This document shows, one piece after another, positions 10,446 to 18,510 of a stretch of 64,000 bases of DNA; within the stretch, counting starts at the first letter, position 1, and the number at the start of each line of letters is the position of its first letter. The stretch is from Chloropicon primus (lineage: Eukaryota; Chlorophyta; Chloropicophyceae; Chloropicales; Chloropicaceae), in the NCBI GenBank assembly GCA_023205875.1, contig CP060763.1, forward strand, positions 496,001 to 560,000, in the 5' to 3' direction. A program made the translations under genes and the position numbers. Under the pieces are notes generated by a model. It had not been told where the DNA came from. It made no database searches and was given only the letters and a program-made list of their open reading frames with translations.

Positions 10446-10736
10446 ATGCTCTACGCCACTACCCCTCTACCTCCTCGCGTCCCGACTCTCTTTGCTCGAC
10501 CGACAAGCGTCGAGTCCATCGCCATCGATCGCCCACAGGCTTTGTCTCTCGCCTCCCTCTCCGCGGTCCAGTGCAGGGATCCCAGGGACAAGATACTTGG
10601 AGCCAAAGGTACGAGACAAGTTCAAGTTTCAGACAACCAATGTGTGATGACGGCGAGGTTGGAAGCAACAGGAATGGATTTTGATGAAAGCTTCACGTCG
10701 TCCTCTTTCCAAAGAGGTCTCTCTTGCAAAGTATGA
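10446..10736 (+). CDS. Possible small protein with plastid-transit-like start (hypothetical)
   Basis: A 96-residue frame from the ATG at 10446 inside the 676-bp gap between the AAA gene and the WW/IQ gene. Residues 1-45 are rich in Ala, Pro, Ser, Thr and Arg and poor in acids, like a chloroplast transit peptide. The rest ('GAKGTRQVQVSDNQCVMTA') looks like ordinary protein rather than simple repeat. It could equally be chance or part of a 5' leader; no family is recognised. Just upstream is an ATTCG repeat (about 10346-10370). Confidence 0.3.
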   Translation: MLYATTPLPPRVPTLFARPTSVESIAIDRPQALSLASLSAVQCRDPRDKILGAKGTRQVQVSDNQCVMTARLEATGMDFDESFTSSSFQRGLSCKV

Positions 10737-10993
10737 CGCCGTGGTGAGGATGAGAGACTGAAAAAACGATTGCTTTTGCCTTTGTTGATGCCAGAGGGAG
10801 CAAGCATTATTGTGCCTCGACGATGCAAGCCTCGAGAGTTACGATGGTGGTAGGAGCCCTGGCATGAGAAGGATGCCGTGCTGGTGAAGATTCAAGAACG
10901 CGTTCCACGAAGGTCTGGAAGAGAGGCTGGCTGGGAGCCTGGTTTTTGTGTGTGATGGCGGGTCAGACCAAGTAGGAGGTGCTGCTCTCAGAT

Positions 10994-13921
10994 ATGGAAG
11001 CTGGGTCCACGACAAGGGGTGGTGACCGCACGAGGAGGTCGTCCTCCTCCTCTGCGTCGGCTTCAGGCAGGAGGGCAACATCGGCGCGCCACAAGTCCAG
11101 CAAGCGGGCAGCGAGGGCAAAGCTCGTCCGCAGGAGGTTGAAGGAGCTTGGGATTGTCATCTCGACCGACCAGGGAAGGACGAACGACTTGTACAACATC
11201 TGGATCGCGAAAGCGTACGCCGAAGTTGCTTTGCCACAGCCCTGGAGTGAGTACTCCGACGACAAGGGCCGAGTGTTCTATTACAACCACGTGTCGGGAG
11301 TTTCCAAGTGGGAACATCCGTTGTTCAACACCTTTCGGGGCCTTCTCGAGCGCTCCAGGCTGGAGCCCGACCTCGCCAGGACGGGATACTTCAAAGACTT
11401 GTACTACAAGCTGAGGAAGTACTGCATCAAGCCGTCAAAGGACAAGGACAAGGAAGAGGGCGAGCAGGAGGAGGTGCCGCAGATCGATGAGACTTACAAG
11501 GGTTGGTGGGCTCTGAACCTGCTGGCGGCGACGAGCTCGAAGAGGGAGACGGGGCCGCCCCCGGCGCCGGAGGAGGTGAGGGATATGTGCACCTACCTCG
11601 GGATCGACACGAGCATGGAATCGGGAGAATCGGGCTTGGCCTGGATCGCAAAGCAGGCCATCCAGGCGGCCTTGCCCCCCGACTGGTACGAGGCGGAAGA
11701 CGAGGAGGGGAACAACTTTTATTTCAACGCCAAGAGCGGAGATTCGAGCACCTCGCACCCCCTGGACGAGTATTTCCTGGCCCTCGTCAAGTCGGAGAGG
11801 AGGATGAAGCAGAAGCTCGAGCATAGGCGGCAGACCATTTTGGCGTACACGTCTCAGAACCAGGATGACCGGTACTCGGGGCGGCTTTCCATCGCCCTGT
11901 TCGAGGGCCACTGGGAATCCATCAGAGCTGATTGGGTGCCTTTCATCGCCAGGAAGCAGGACACGTACTGGTACAACTTTCGGACGGACGAGAGGATACA
12001 CCTGCCGTTCTGGGAGCCCAGGTACAGAATTGCGGGCAGGAAGATCGTCAGAGCGTGGAAGAGGTACCTGCTGTGGAAGGAACGGAGGGACCGGGCGGCT
12101 GTTTGCATCCAGAGCAACTTCAGGAGGTTCGCAGTGCAGTCCGCCGTCCTGCTTTGGCAGGAGAGCTGCGCTGCGGTGTGCATCCAGTGTTACGTCAGAC
12201 GTCTGTTGGCCCAGAACGTGGTGAGACGGGAGAGAGCTGCGATCGCGATCCAGAGGGCCGTGAGGGAGTACCTGTTCATCATTATCCAGGAGCAGCACAT
12301 CGCGGCAACGGTGATACAGTCCCACGTGAGGAAGATTCTGGCCAAGAAAGCAAGGAAGGAGCGAATCGCCTTGAAGAAAAAGAAGGAGGCCCGGCTAAGA
12401 ATCCAGGCGAACATGAGGCGAATCGCCGAGCAGAGGATCATGGAAGAGCGTATGAAGGTAAAGGCCGGCAAGGTGATTCACGGGGCGTACTCGGCCTACC
12501 GGTTGAGGATGGAGCTGAAGCGCCGCATCCAGAGAAAGATCATTCTGAGAGAAAAGCAGGAGGAGTACATCAGAAAGTACCGCTCCCAGGTCATGTCGAG
12601 GAAGGCTACGAAGATCCAGTCCATGGTCAGGGCCTTCCTGGTGAAGAAGGAAGTGCGCAGCTGGTCAAATGCTGCGAGGATCATCCAGACCTGCTTCAGG
12701 CAGTACTTGGTGGACAGGAGGGAGAGGGTCCGGAACCTGATCCATCTGTACTACGACGTCCACGCCACGAGGATCCAAAAGCGCTGGAAGTTTTTCTCGC
12801 ACTGGAAGGCCGTGGAAATCGAGGAGAACGCGGCCACCGTGATACAGAAGCACTTCAGGAGCTACCTGGTAGTCAACAGGAAGGCGGCCGCTCTGTCGGC
12901 GATCGTCAGAATACAGGCCAACTTCCGCAGGTGGAAGCGATGGAGGGAGTTCCAGATGGAGAAGGCGGCCGCGGAGCAGAGGGCGTACGCCATGAAGAGA
13001 ATGCAGCCGTACTGCCACGCCTTGGGCATCGCGGCGGATTACGTTCTCGAGAGTGCTGGCAAGAAAGCGATCGACGAAAAGGCCAGGGCCTTGTCCAAAC
13101 TCGTGGAGAAGAGGAAGAACCTTCACCTCAGGGCGATGGGAGAGATCGCGAGGATCTGCGCCTCGATGGATCCGGCGGACATGCAGGGCATGGAGCTCGG
13201 GGTGGCGTCCAAGGGGTCCCCGGGATGGCTGTCGGACCAGTCGATGGCGGATCTGAAGACTACGCTGAAGAAGTTGACCGCGCTCAGGGACCAGCACCTG
13301 AACAAGATTCTTCTGAGGTGTGAGACCAAGGTGGCGCAGCTCTGCGACGAGCTCAAGATTAGCCCCGCGTGGCGGGCGAAGAACCTTGCTCAGGTCGACA
13401 AGGCTTTGGGCGTCAAAACCCTGAACTACCTCGAAATCTTGTACTCGAGGCTGAGGTCGGTCAGCGAGCTGGCCAAGTCGCTCGCGCCGCTCGTGCACCA
13501 GGTCAACCTGTTCAAGGCGAGCGTCGAGACGAAGGAAAAGGTGGCGGACTTCAAGAAGAAGGAGTTCCCCCTCGTGCTGAGAACCTTGACCTTCCTCATG
13601 CAGGAGATCAAGAAGCACAGGGCCAAGGACTATCACGACATTTGCGTCATGCTCGACCTGCCAAAGTTCAAGGAGATTGAGCGCCTGGGGATGCTGGCGA
13701 ACTTCTACCGCAACAGCAAGGCCAGCCAGTCGGAGGAGGGAAAGCCGAAGAAGCCCTTGCGGAGACCAACCCTGGGGGGGCGGTCCACCCTGTTCGCCGG
13801 GGCCCCGCACGAAGCCCCGACAACCGGAGAGGAGCCCAAGCCCCCACCAGTCCTCCCGAGCGTCGGCCTGAAGAAGAGACCGAAGAGGAAAAAGAGAGCG
13901 TCCGTGTTGATCAGACCTTGA
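10994..13921 (+). CDS. Large WW-domain and IQ-motif protein, probable cytoskeletal/ciliary scaffold
   Basis: Single exon, 975 residues, first ATG at 10994. A basic Ser/Arg head is followed by a canonical WW domain at about 82-110 ('WSEYSDDKGRVFYYN...SKW') and a second WW-like domain at about 226-256 ('LPPDWYEAEDEEGNNFYFN') that lacks the second tryptophan, like the WW of CEP164-type ciliary proteins. A third WYNF...P segment lies near 320. Residues about 350-650 carry at least ten IQ-type motifs (IQxxxRxxxxR: 'AVCIQSNFRRF', 'AVCIQCYVRRL', 'IQRAVREYL', 'VIQSHVRKIL', 'KIQSMVRAFL', 'IIQTCFRQYL', 'VIQKHFRSYL', 'VRIQANFRRW'), which bind calmodulin or centrin. The C-terminal third is helical and faintly recalls MAP65/PRC1 in its 'LRDQHLNKILLRCETKVAQL' helix. 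A link to basal bodies or axoneme is inference. Confidence 0.8.
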   Translation: MEAGSTTRGGDRTRRSSSSSASASGRRATSARHKSSKRAARAKLVRRRLKELGIVISTDQGRTNDLYNIWIAKAYAEVALPQPWSEYSDDKGRVFYYNHVSGVSKWEHPLFNTFRGLLERSRLEPDLARTGYFKDLYYKLRKYCIKPSKDKDKEEGEQEEVPQIDETYKGWWALNLLAATSSKRETGPPPAPEEVRDMCTYLGIDTSMESGESGLAWIAKQAIQAALPPDWYEAEDEEGNNFYFNAKSGDSSTSHPLDEYFLALVKSERRMKQKLEHRRQTILAYTSQNQDDRYSGRLSIALFEGHWESIRADWVPFIARKQDTYWYNFRTDERIHLPFWEPRYRIAGRKIVRAWKRYLLWKERRDRAAVCIQSNFRRFAVQSAVLLWQESCAAVCIQCYVRRLLAQNVVRRERAAIAIQRAVREYLFIIIQEQHIAATVIQSHVRKILAKKARKERIALKKKKEARLRIQANMRRIAEQRIMEERMKVKAGKVIHGAYSAYRLRMELKRRIQRKIILREKQEEYIRKYRSQVMSRKATKIQSMVRAFLVKKEVRSWSNAARIIQTCFRQYLVDRRERVRNLIHLYYDVHATRIQKRWKFFSHWKAVEIEENAATVIQKHFRSYLVVNRKAAALSAIVRIQANFRRWKRWREFQMEKAAAEQRAYAMKRMQPYCHALGIAADYVLESAGKKAIDEKARALSKLVEKRKNLHLRAMGEIARICASMDPADMQGMELGVASKGSPGWLSDQSMADLKTTLKKLTALRDQHLNKILLRCETKVAQLCDELKISPAWRAKNLAQVDKALGVKTLNYLEILYSRLRSVSELAKSLAPLVHQVNLFKASVETKEKVADFKKKEFPLVLRTLTFLMQEIKKHRAKDYHDICVMLDLPKFKEIERLGMLANFYRNSKASQSEEGKPKKPLRRPTLGGRSTLFAGAPHEAPTTGEEPKPPPVLPSVGLKKRPKRKKRASVLIRP

Positions 13922-14109
13922 ATTCTGTTGTTGTACATCCTTACAAGGCGGCGGGGCCACGATCCCCCTTGACTTGTCGAGCCCATCCACCCCCCGTGCC
14001 AGACCTTTATCCAAGTCCAAAACGCTTAGGAGATCTTGGAGGATCAGGATCCTGTGTGGCTGAGGTGGCCTCAAATTCGATAAGATTGAGGGGAGGTGAC
14101 GCGGCGGTG

Positions 14110-14433
14110 ATGGAGCGCGCGGACGCGGTGGGAGGGCGATCCGCCTTCGGGAGCGTGGCCCCTGGGAAGAGGACGCCGGCGGGTCGGTGGCGACGAGCGG
14201 TGGGGTGCCGAGGCAAGCGGAAGCCTGAAATTTACGAGTGGGAGCTGAACTACCGGCGCCACATAGCGCCGAAGCCGAAGATATCGTGGGAGGACGGCGA
14301 GACGGACGAGGAGCGCATGGCGGCGAGCGAGAGCGTGCACGACTGGCACGAGCACCAGTGGAAGATGCTGGACACCTTGAACAAGCTGTCCGCGGTGGCC
14401 ACGTCCTCGCCGGGGCAAGATGCGAAGGACTAG
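14110..14433 (+). CDS. Small basic hypothetical protein
   Basis: 107 residues from the ATG at 14110. The first ~40 residues are basic and free of a hydrophobic core, resembling an organelle presequence ('RKPEIYEWELNYRRHIAPK' follows). The remainder is rich in Trp, His and Glu ('WEDGETDEERM', 'SVHDWHEHQWKML'), the composition of small mitochondrial respiratory-chain or ribosomal subunits, but no family is recognised. Downstream, TTTGTAATTAAATTTTAC at about 14488 could be the 3'-end signal. Convergent with the oxysterol-binding gene, 101 bp apart. Confidence 0.5.
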   Translation: MERADAVGGRSAFGSVAPGKRTPAGRWRRAVGCRGKRKPEIYEWELNYRRHIAPKPKISWEDGETDEERMAASESVHDWHEHQWKMLDTLNKLSAVATSSPGQDAKD

Positions 14434-14534
14434 AGCCGAGCGAGTGGATGCGCGCGCGCGTGCAGTGTGTGTGCTTCTAGTGGTTACATCGTTTGTAATT
14501 AAATTTTACAGGAAAAAACGCTTCTTCCATTTGT

Positions 14535-15938
14535 TCACTCCTCGTCGGGGTACTGCCAGGGAGAGAAGGTGCCCTCCGCGCTCTCGTGGTAGTCCTGCTT
14601 GACGTCGACAAGGTCACCCTTCTCCGGGAACTGCTTGAAGGTCCACGGCGGGCAATCCTCCGTGGAATACTCAAAGTCCCTGAGCTCCATGTCGTTGTTG
14701 AGCTGGAACCACCTCGGGGTCCACCCGTCCCCGCTCTCGATCCTCTTCGTCTTCTCCGCTCTCTGCTTCTCTTCCAACTTGTGCTTGAACGTCTGGGCTT
14801 CGGCCCTCTTCTCGAGCTCCAACGCCGCCCTATCGGGTCTCAACCTTGAGTCCGACTTGAGGAGGCCTCCCCCGGGCCACGCGTTCAGGTGGGTGTGCAC
14901 AAAGTTCGTCATTCCGTAAGCATCGCCCTCGGGCTTCTTGCTGGCCGCCCACATCTCCGTCCTCTCCGACCCCGCCAGGGGGGCCCCGGTCTCGCGGTCG
15001 CACTGCTGGTAGCCCACGCCCTCGTTCCACTTACCGTCGATGTAGAGGGCGGGCTTCCCCTCGGCATCGAAAACGTTTCCCTTCACGGTGTACCTCCCGC
15101 CGCCAAAGTAGCCGCAGGGAACGAACTCGATCACGGTCTTCCACTTGTTGGTGATGTTCTCGATGATCAGCTCGCCGTAGGTGTCGACCCAGATCTTGCC
15201 GAGGACCAGGTTGTAGGCCTTGGAGGTCGGGGGCACCATCGCCAGCTCCTCGCCGGTGGTCTTGTACTTGATCCTGGTCCTCCCCACGGGGTACACCTCA
15301 AGCGTGTTGCCCAAGAACTTGGTCTTGGGGCAGGACACGATGTCGTAGGACCAGTAGGGGGTCTCGGCGTGGGCAGCTCCGATGGGAGGGTGGTGGGAAA
15401 CCTGCTCCGCGATGTACTCCCCGTCCTCGTAGTCCTTCCCGAGCTTCAACTGAAACGTCTCCCCCAAGATGGGGTTGAACGGCTTCCAGGTCCTCTCGGC
15501 GGAGGCGTACACGGAAACCGCGAAGGCGGCGGCCCAGGCCATCCTCTCGGCCTCCTCCGTCGCCTTGGCTCCCTTGGTCAGCAAGTCCGGGTACTCCATG
15601 ATTTCCGCCATCTTCTGGAGCACAGAGGTGGGCTCCATCAGGAACACGGGCACGGAAAGCATGGAGGTCACGTCCGAGCCTATCATCTGGCTTATCTGAC
15701 CCCAGAAGCTCTTGCTCTCCTCGCTCATGCCGCGCCTGTCGAGGGACGTGTTGTTCTTCCAGTCAGCCGTCCCGTTGGCGTTCTCCGTGCCCTCCCCAGC
15801 GTTCGGGTCCACTACCTCCATCTCCTCGTAACCCATCGCGGTCGTCAGAGTCTTTCCGACAGACTCCACCAGGGACATCCCCCAGCTCCCCCATCCCCCG
15901 CCCGAGCCCTGCCCTTCTCCTTCTCCTTCGCCCGACAT
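14535..15938 (-). CDS. Oxysterol-binding protein-related protein (ORP), short form
   Basis: Single exon, 467 residues, ATG at 15938, directly behind a GA-rich leader. The lipid-binding ORD barrel covers about 95-460 and includes the fingerprint 'EQVSHHPPIGAAHAE' near residue 180, whose His-His pair binds PI4P. Other family blocks are 'ERTWKPFNPILGETFQL', 'GFGGRY-like' sheets and the C-terminal 'TPRWFQL' segment. There is no PH domain, no ankyrin repeats and no clear FFAT motif, as in short plant and yeast ORPs that exchange sterol or phosphatidylserine for PI4P at membrane contact sites. A Gly/Glu-rich start (MSGEGEGEGQG) precedes an amphipathic helix that may touch membranes. Confidence 0.93.
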   Translation of the reverse strand: MSGEGEGEGQGSGGGWGSWGMSLVESVGKTLTTAMGYEEMEVVDPNAGEGTENANGTADWKNNTSLDRRGMSEESKSFWGQISQMIGSDVTSMLSVPVFLMEPTSVLQKMAEIMEYPDLLTKGAKATEEAERMAWAAAFAVSVYASAERTWKPFNPILGETFQLKLGKDYEDGEYIAEQVSHHPPIGAAHAETPYWSYDIVSCPKTKFLGNTLEVYPVGRTRIKYKTTGEELAMVPPTSKAYNLVLGKIWVDTYGELIIENITNKWKTVIEFVPCGYFGGGRYTVKGNVFDAEGKPALYIDGKWNEGVGYQQCDRETGAPLAGSERTEMWAASKKPEGDAYGMTNFVHTHLNAWPGGGLLKSDSRLRPDRAALELEKRAEAQTFKHKLEEKQRAEKTKRIESGDGWTPRWFQLNNDMELRDFEYSTEDCPPWTFKQFPEKGDLVDVKQDYHESAEGTFSPWQYPDEE

Positions 15939-15940
15939 AA

Positions 15941-15980
<40 letters not shown>

Positions 15981-16486
15981 AGTCTCTTCTCGAACGAACC
16001 CACGAACAGTCGTTTTCTCGAAACCGCTTCCGACGCCAAACCAGTCAACCGAGGTGTCAACCGAAAGCCCGTGAGACAAGCTTTCGTTCGGTGCCACCCT
16101 TGACCCTTTCGCCTCCCCGCGTCGCGTCAACGTCCTCAATAATGCCGACCCTTTCCTCGTACTCGATCGCAATTCTTGTCCAGTGAATCGAGGGGACCCA
16201 ACTAGAGGCCCTCGTCTCGTCGAATAATTCAAAAATCAGTCAGGCGTTAAGAGAGGATCAGGACCTTGGGCAATGGTGGATGGTTGGACTTGGCTCCTCG
16301 CAAAGGAGGGGAGGAAGGAGCTTGCGGTGGCACTCCGCTTGTATAGCAAGCTTCGTGGGTCCAATCCTGACATTGATTCATAACTGTTGCGTAAGTTAGA
16401 CAACAAGAGCACTGGAAAAACTTAATGGTGTGCGGGTTGGATTCATCTCAATGGACCAGATGGATCTCAAGGGCAGCAGAGGATCT
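15939..16486. other. Intergenic: GA/CT leader, dispersed repeat copy, possible structured element
   Basis: 548 bp without a recognised gene. About 15947-15977 is (CT)n, read as GA on the ORP coding strand just ahead of its ATG. About 16049-16080 holds a copy of a dispersed repeat (ACCGAGGTGTCAACCGAAAG) also found at 19780-19815. At 16239-16371 the DNA can pair end to end (GTCAGG with CCTGAC) and contains the tight hairpin GCTTG-TATAG-CAAGC; see findings. No tRNA cloverleaf could be drawn. Confidence 0.35.
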
Positions 16487-18145
16487 TCATGACGAGGACT
16501 TGGGTTTGTTGGGCGTGACGAGGACTTGGGTTTGTTGGGCGCGGTGCACGGCCACGACCTTGTCCCCTGGCTTGCAGAGCCCGTTGTCCCTCCCCCAGGC
16601 CATGGACTGGACGATGAGGTCGTCCGTGCTGTCCGCGTCCTCGCAGACCATGGGGTAGAGGCCCCTTGAGGCGAAACTCTGCCTGACGAGCCTGCTGCTG
16701 TCGCCCATGCCCTGGAACTCGAGCGCCTCGCGCTTCTGGACCGGCACGACGCCCACAATGATCGCGGCCTCGGGCCGGTACTTGGCGATGAGCTGGGAGG
16801 TCCCTCCGCTGGCGGCGAGCACGACGATCGCGGAAGCCCCGATCTTGGCGGCCGTCCTGACGGCGGAGGAGGCCATGGACTCGTGAATCGACACGTCTTC
16901 CGCGCTCTCGTAGATGCTCTTGAAGACGGTGTAGTGGTTCAGGCAGGACTCCGCCTCCGCGCAGATGTCGACCATCGCCTTGACGGCCGCCTCCGGGTGG
17001 GCACCGTTCGCCGTCTCTCCCGAGAGCATAACGCAATCGGTTCCGTCCAAGACCGCATTGGCGACGTCCGTCGCCTCCGCCCTCGTGGGCCTCGGGTTGA
17101 CCACCATCGACTCTAACATCTGCGTGGCCGTGATCACAGGCTTTCCCTTCAGGTTGCACTGCTGCGTCATCAGCTTTTGAGCGACGAAGACTTTCTGCAT
17201 GGGAACCTCCATCCCTAAATCGCCGCGCGCGATCATGATTCCGTCGGAAGCCTCCAAGATCTCCGTGAAGTTGTTCAAGCCCGACTGGTTCTCGATCTTG
17301 GATATGATTTTGATCGTGCACGCGGCTCCCCCAAGGGTGTCTCGAATCAGTTCCACGTCCGCCGCGGATTGAACGAACGAAGCGGCGACGAAATCGACTT
17401 CGTGCTTCAAGCCAAAGTCCACCAGGTCGATTTTGTCCTTGTCCGTGATGACCGGCAGATCGATCTGAACGCCGGGAAGGTTCATGTTCTTCCTCTCCCC
17501 AAGTTTGGACGAGTTCAGCACCTCGGTCACCACCTCGTCCTGGAGCACGTCCTTCACCTCCAGCGTGATGGACCCATCCGCGCAGAGTATCTGGGTGCCA
17601 ATCTTGACGTCTCTGCATAGGTGTGGGTACGAGCAAGCGATCTTTGTCGAGTCTCCCTCGAAACTGTAATCCGTCGTCAGCGTCAAGGTCTGACCTTGCT
17701 CCAGCATGACCGCCTCGTGGCCCTTCAGGAACCCTGTGCGGATCTCGGGACCCTTCGTGTCCAAGAGCACGCCGCACCTCTGGCCAATCTCCTTGCAAGC
17801 GGCACGCAAGTTGCTCAAAGTCTCAAAGTGATACTCGTGGGTTCCGTGCGAGAAGTTGAACCTGGCTATCCTCATCCCCGCAAACAAGAGCTTCTTTATC
17901 ATGCTCACGCTCCTCGAAGCAGGTCCTAGGGTGCAAATGACACGCGTTTTCGACCCTTCAAAGAGGGGCTTGCTCGCCATCGCGGTCGAAAGGGAGTTCA
18001 CCCTCTTCGTGTCAATGAGGGTCAGATTCGCTGGAATGGGGGCTGCCCTTTCGCTTGAGTTCGACACCACATGCGTCACCCCGCCACTCGAGCCCTTGTT
18101 CGACCCAGCCCTCCCCGCCTTCTGTGCACTCGCTCCAGCTCCCAT
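16487..18145 (-). CDS. PK: Pyruvate kinase
   Basis: Single exon, 552 residues from the ATG at 18145. Catalyses phosphoenolpyruvate + ADP to pyruvate + ATP, the last step of glycolysis. Visible signatures: 'TRVICTLGPASRSV' (start of the barrel), 'FNFSHGTHEYH', 'DTKGPEIRTG', the active-site block 'KIENQSGLNNF' to 'MIARGDLGMEVP', and 'TQMLESM..NPRPTRAEATDVANAVLDG'. The barrel begins near residue 60, so the ~55 N-terminal residues are an extension. They start MGAGAS, which fits an N-myristoylation site (Gly2, Ser6); the next ATG, about residue 56, would give an ordinary cytosolic enzyme. The last ~18 codons come from a 26-bp tandem duplication (16491-16542). The frame stays open upstream of 18145 but has no further ATG. 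Confidence 0.95.
   Translation of the reverse strand: MGAGASAQKAGRAGSNKGSSGGVTHVVSNSSERAAPIPANLTLIDTKRVNSLSTAMASKPLFEGSKTRVICTLGPASRSVSMIKKLLFAGMRIARFNFSHGTHEYHFETLSNLRAACKEIGQRCGVLLDTKGPEIRTGFLKGHEAVMLEQGQTLTLTTDYSFEGDSTKIACSYPHLCRDVKIGTQILCADGSITLEVKDVLQDEVVTEVLNSSKLGERKNMNLPGVQIDLPVITDKDKIDLVDFGLKHEVDFVAASFVQSAADVELIRDTLGGAACTIKIISKIENQSGLNNFTEILEASDGIMIARGDLGMEVPMQKVFVAQKLMTQQCNLKGKPVITATQMLESMVVNPRPTRAEATDVANAVLDGTDCVMLSGETANGAHPEAAVKAMVDICAEAESCLNHYTVFKSIYESAEDVSIHESMASSAVRTAAKIGASAIVVLAASGGTSQLIAKYRPEAAIIVGVVPVQKREALEFQGMGDSSRLVRQSFASRGLYPMVCEDADSTDDLIVQSMAWGRDNGLCKPGDKVVAVHRAQQTQVLVTPNKPKSSS
16491..16542. repeat. Two tandem copies of a 26-bp unit at the pyruvate kinase 3' end
   Basis: GACGAGGACTTGGGTTTGTT begins both copies (16491 and 16517), which differ only at the last base. 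As 26 is not a multiple of three, the two copies are read in different frames and create the last ~18 residues of the enzyme. Confidence 0.9.
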
Positions 18146-18510
18146 ACCCTTGCCCTTGTGGATGTCTCCCTTCAGATGTTCTTCAAATGCTACGAAAAGG
18201 AAACGCCAAAGATGCAATCTTTGTCGGCGTTGGGTCTCGTCCGTCAGTCTTTGCCGGTTCCGGCGCACGCACTTCCACTCTTCCTGGCTTCGGGACAAGA
18301 GTTCGGGTTCCAATCAAGCCGCACTAGACTTCCGATTGACTTTCTTTCCCTAGGGGCTAAAAGGAAAAAGGGAATCCCCGTGACCCCCCCACGTGATCAT
18401 GCAAGGTCAGAGGATGCAGAGGATGCAGAGGATGCAGTGTAAACTCCTCCCTCTCTCCTCCTTGTGACCTTTGTGGACGAGGAGGAGAGGGAGATCGCTG
18501 TACAATATGA
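18146..18510. other. Short intergenic region between pyruvate kinase and RsmG genes
   Basis: 365 bp holding the presumed pyruvate kinase promoter/5' leader and the RsmG 3' flank. A GAGGATGCA triplet-like repeat (four units) lies at about 18412-18437. No other gene seen. Confidence 0.4.

Noticed and set aside
11932-13323. 463-codon plus frame inside the WW/IQ gene
   Set aside because: Out-of-frame reading of the IQ helices, rich in Gly/Glu/Arg/Gln; the main frame has clear WW and IQ motifs.
14889-16103. 404-codon plus frame opposite the ORP gene
   Set aside because: Shadow rich in His/Gly/Leu; the ORP frame has the EQVSHHPP fingerprint.
16290-16375. Possible tRNA (GGGTCCAATCC resembles a B box)
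   Set aside because: No A box, acceptor stem or T stem can be paired.
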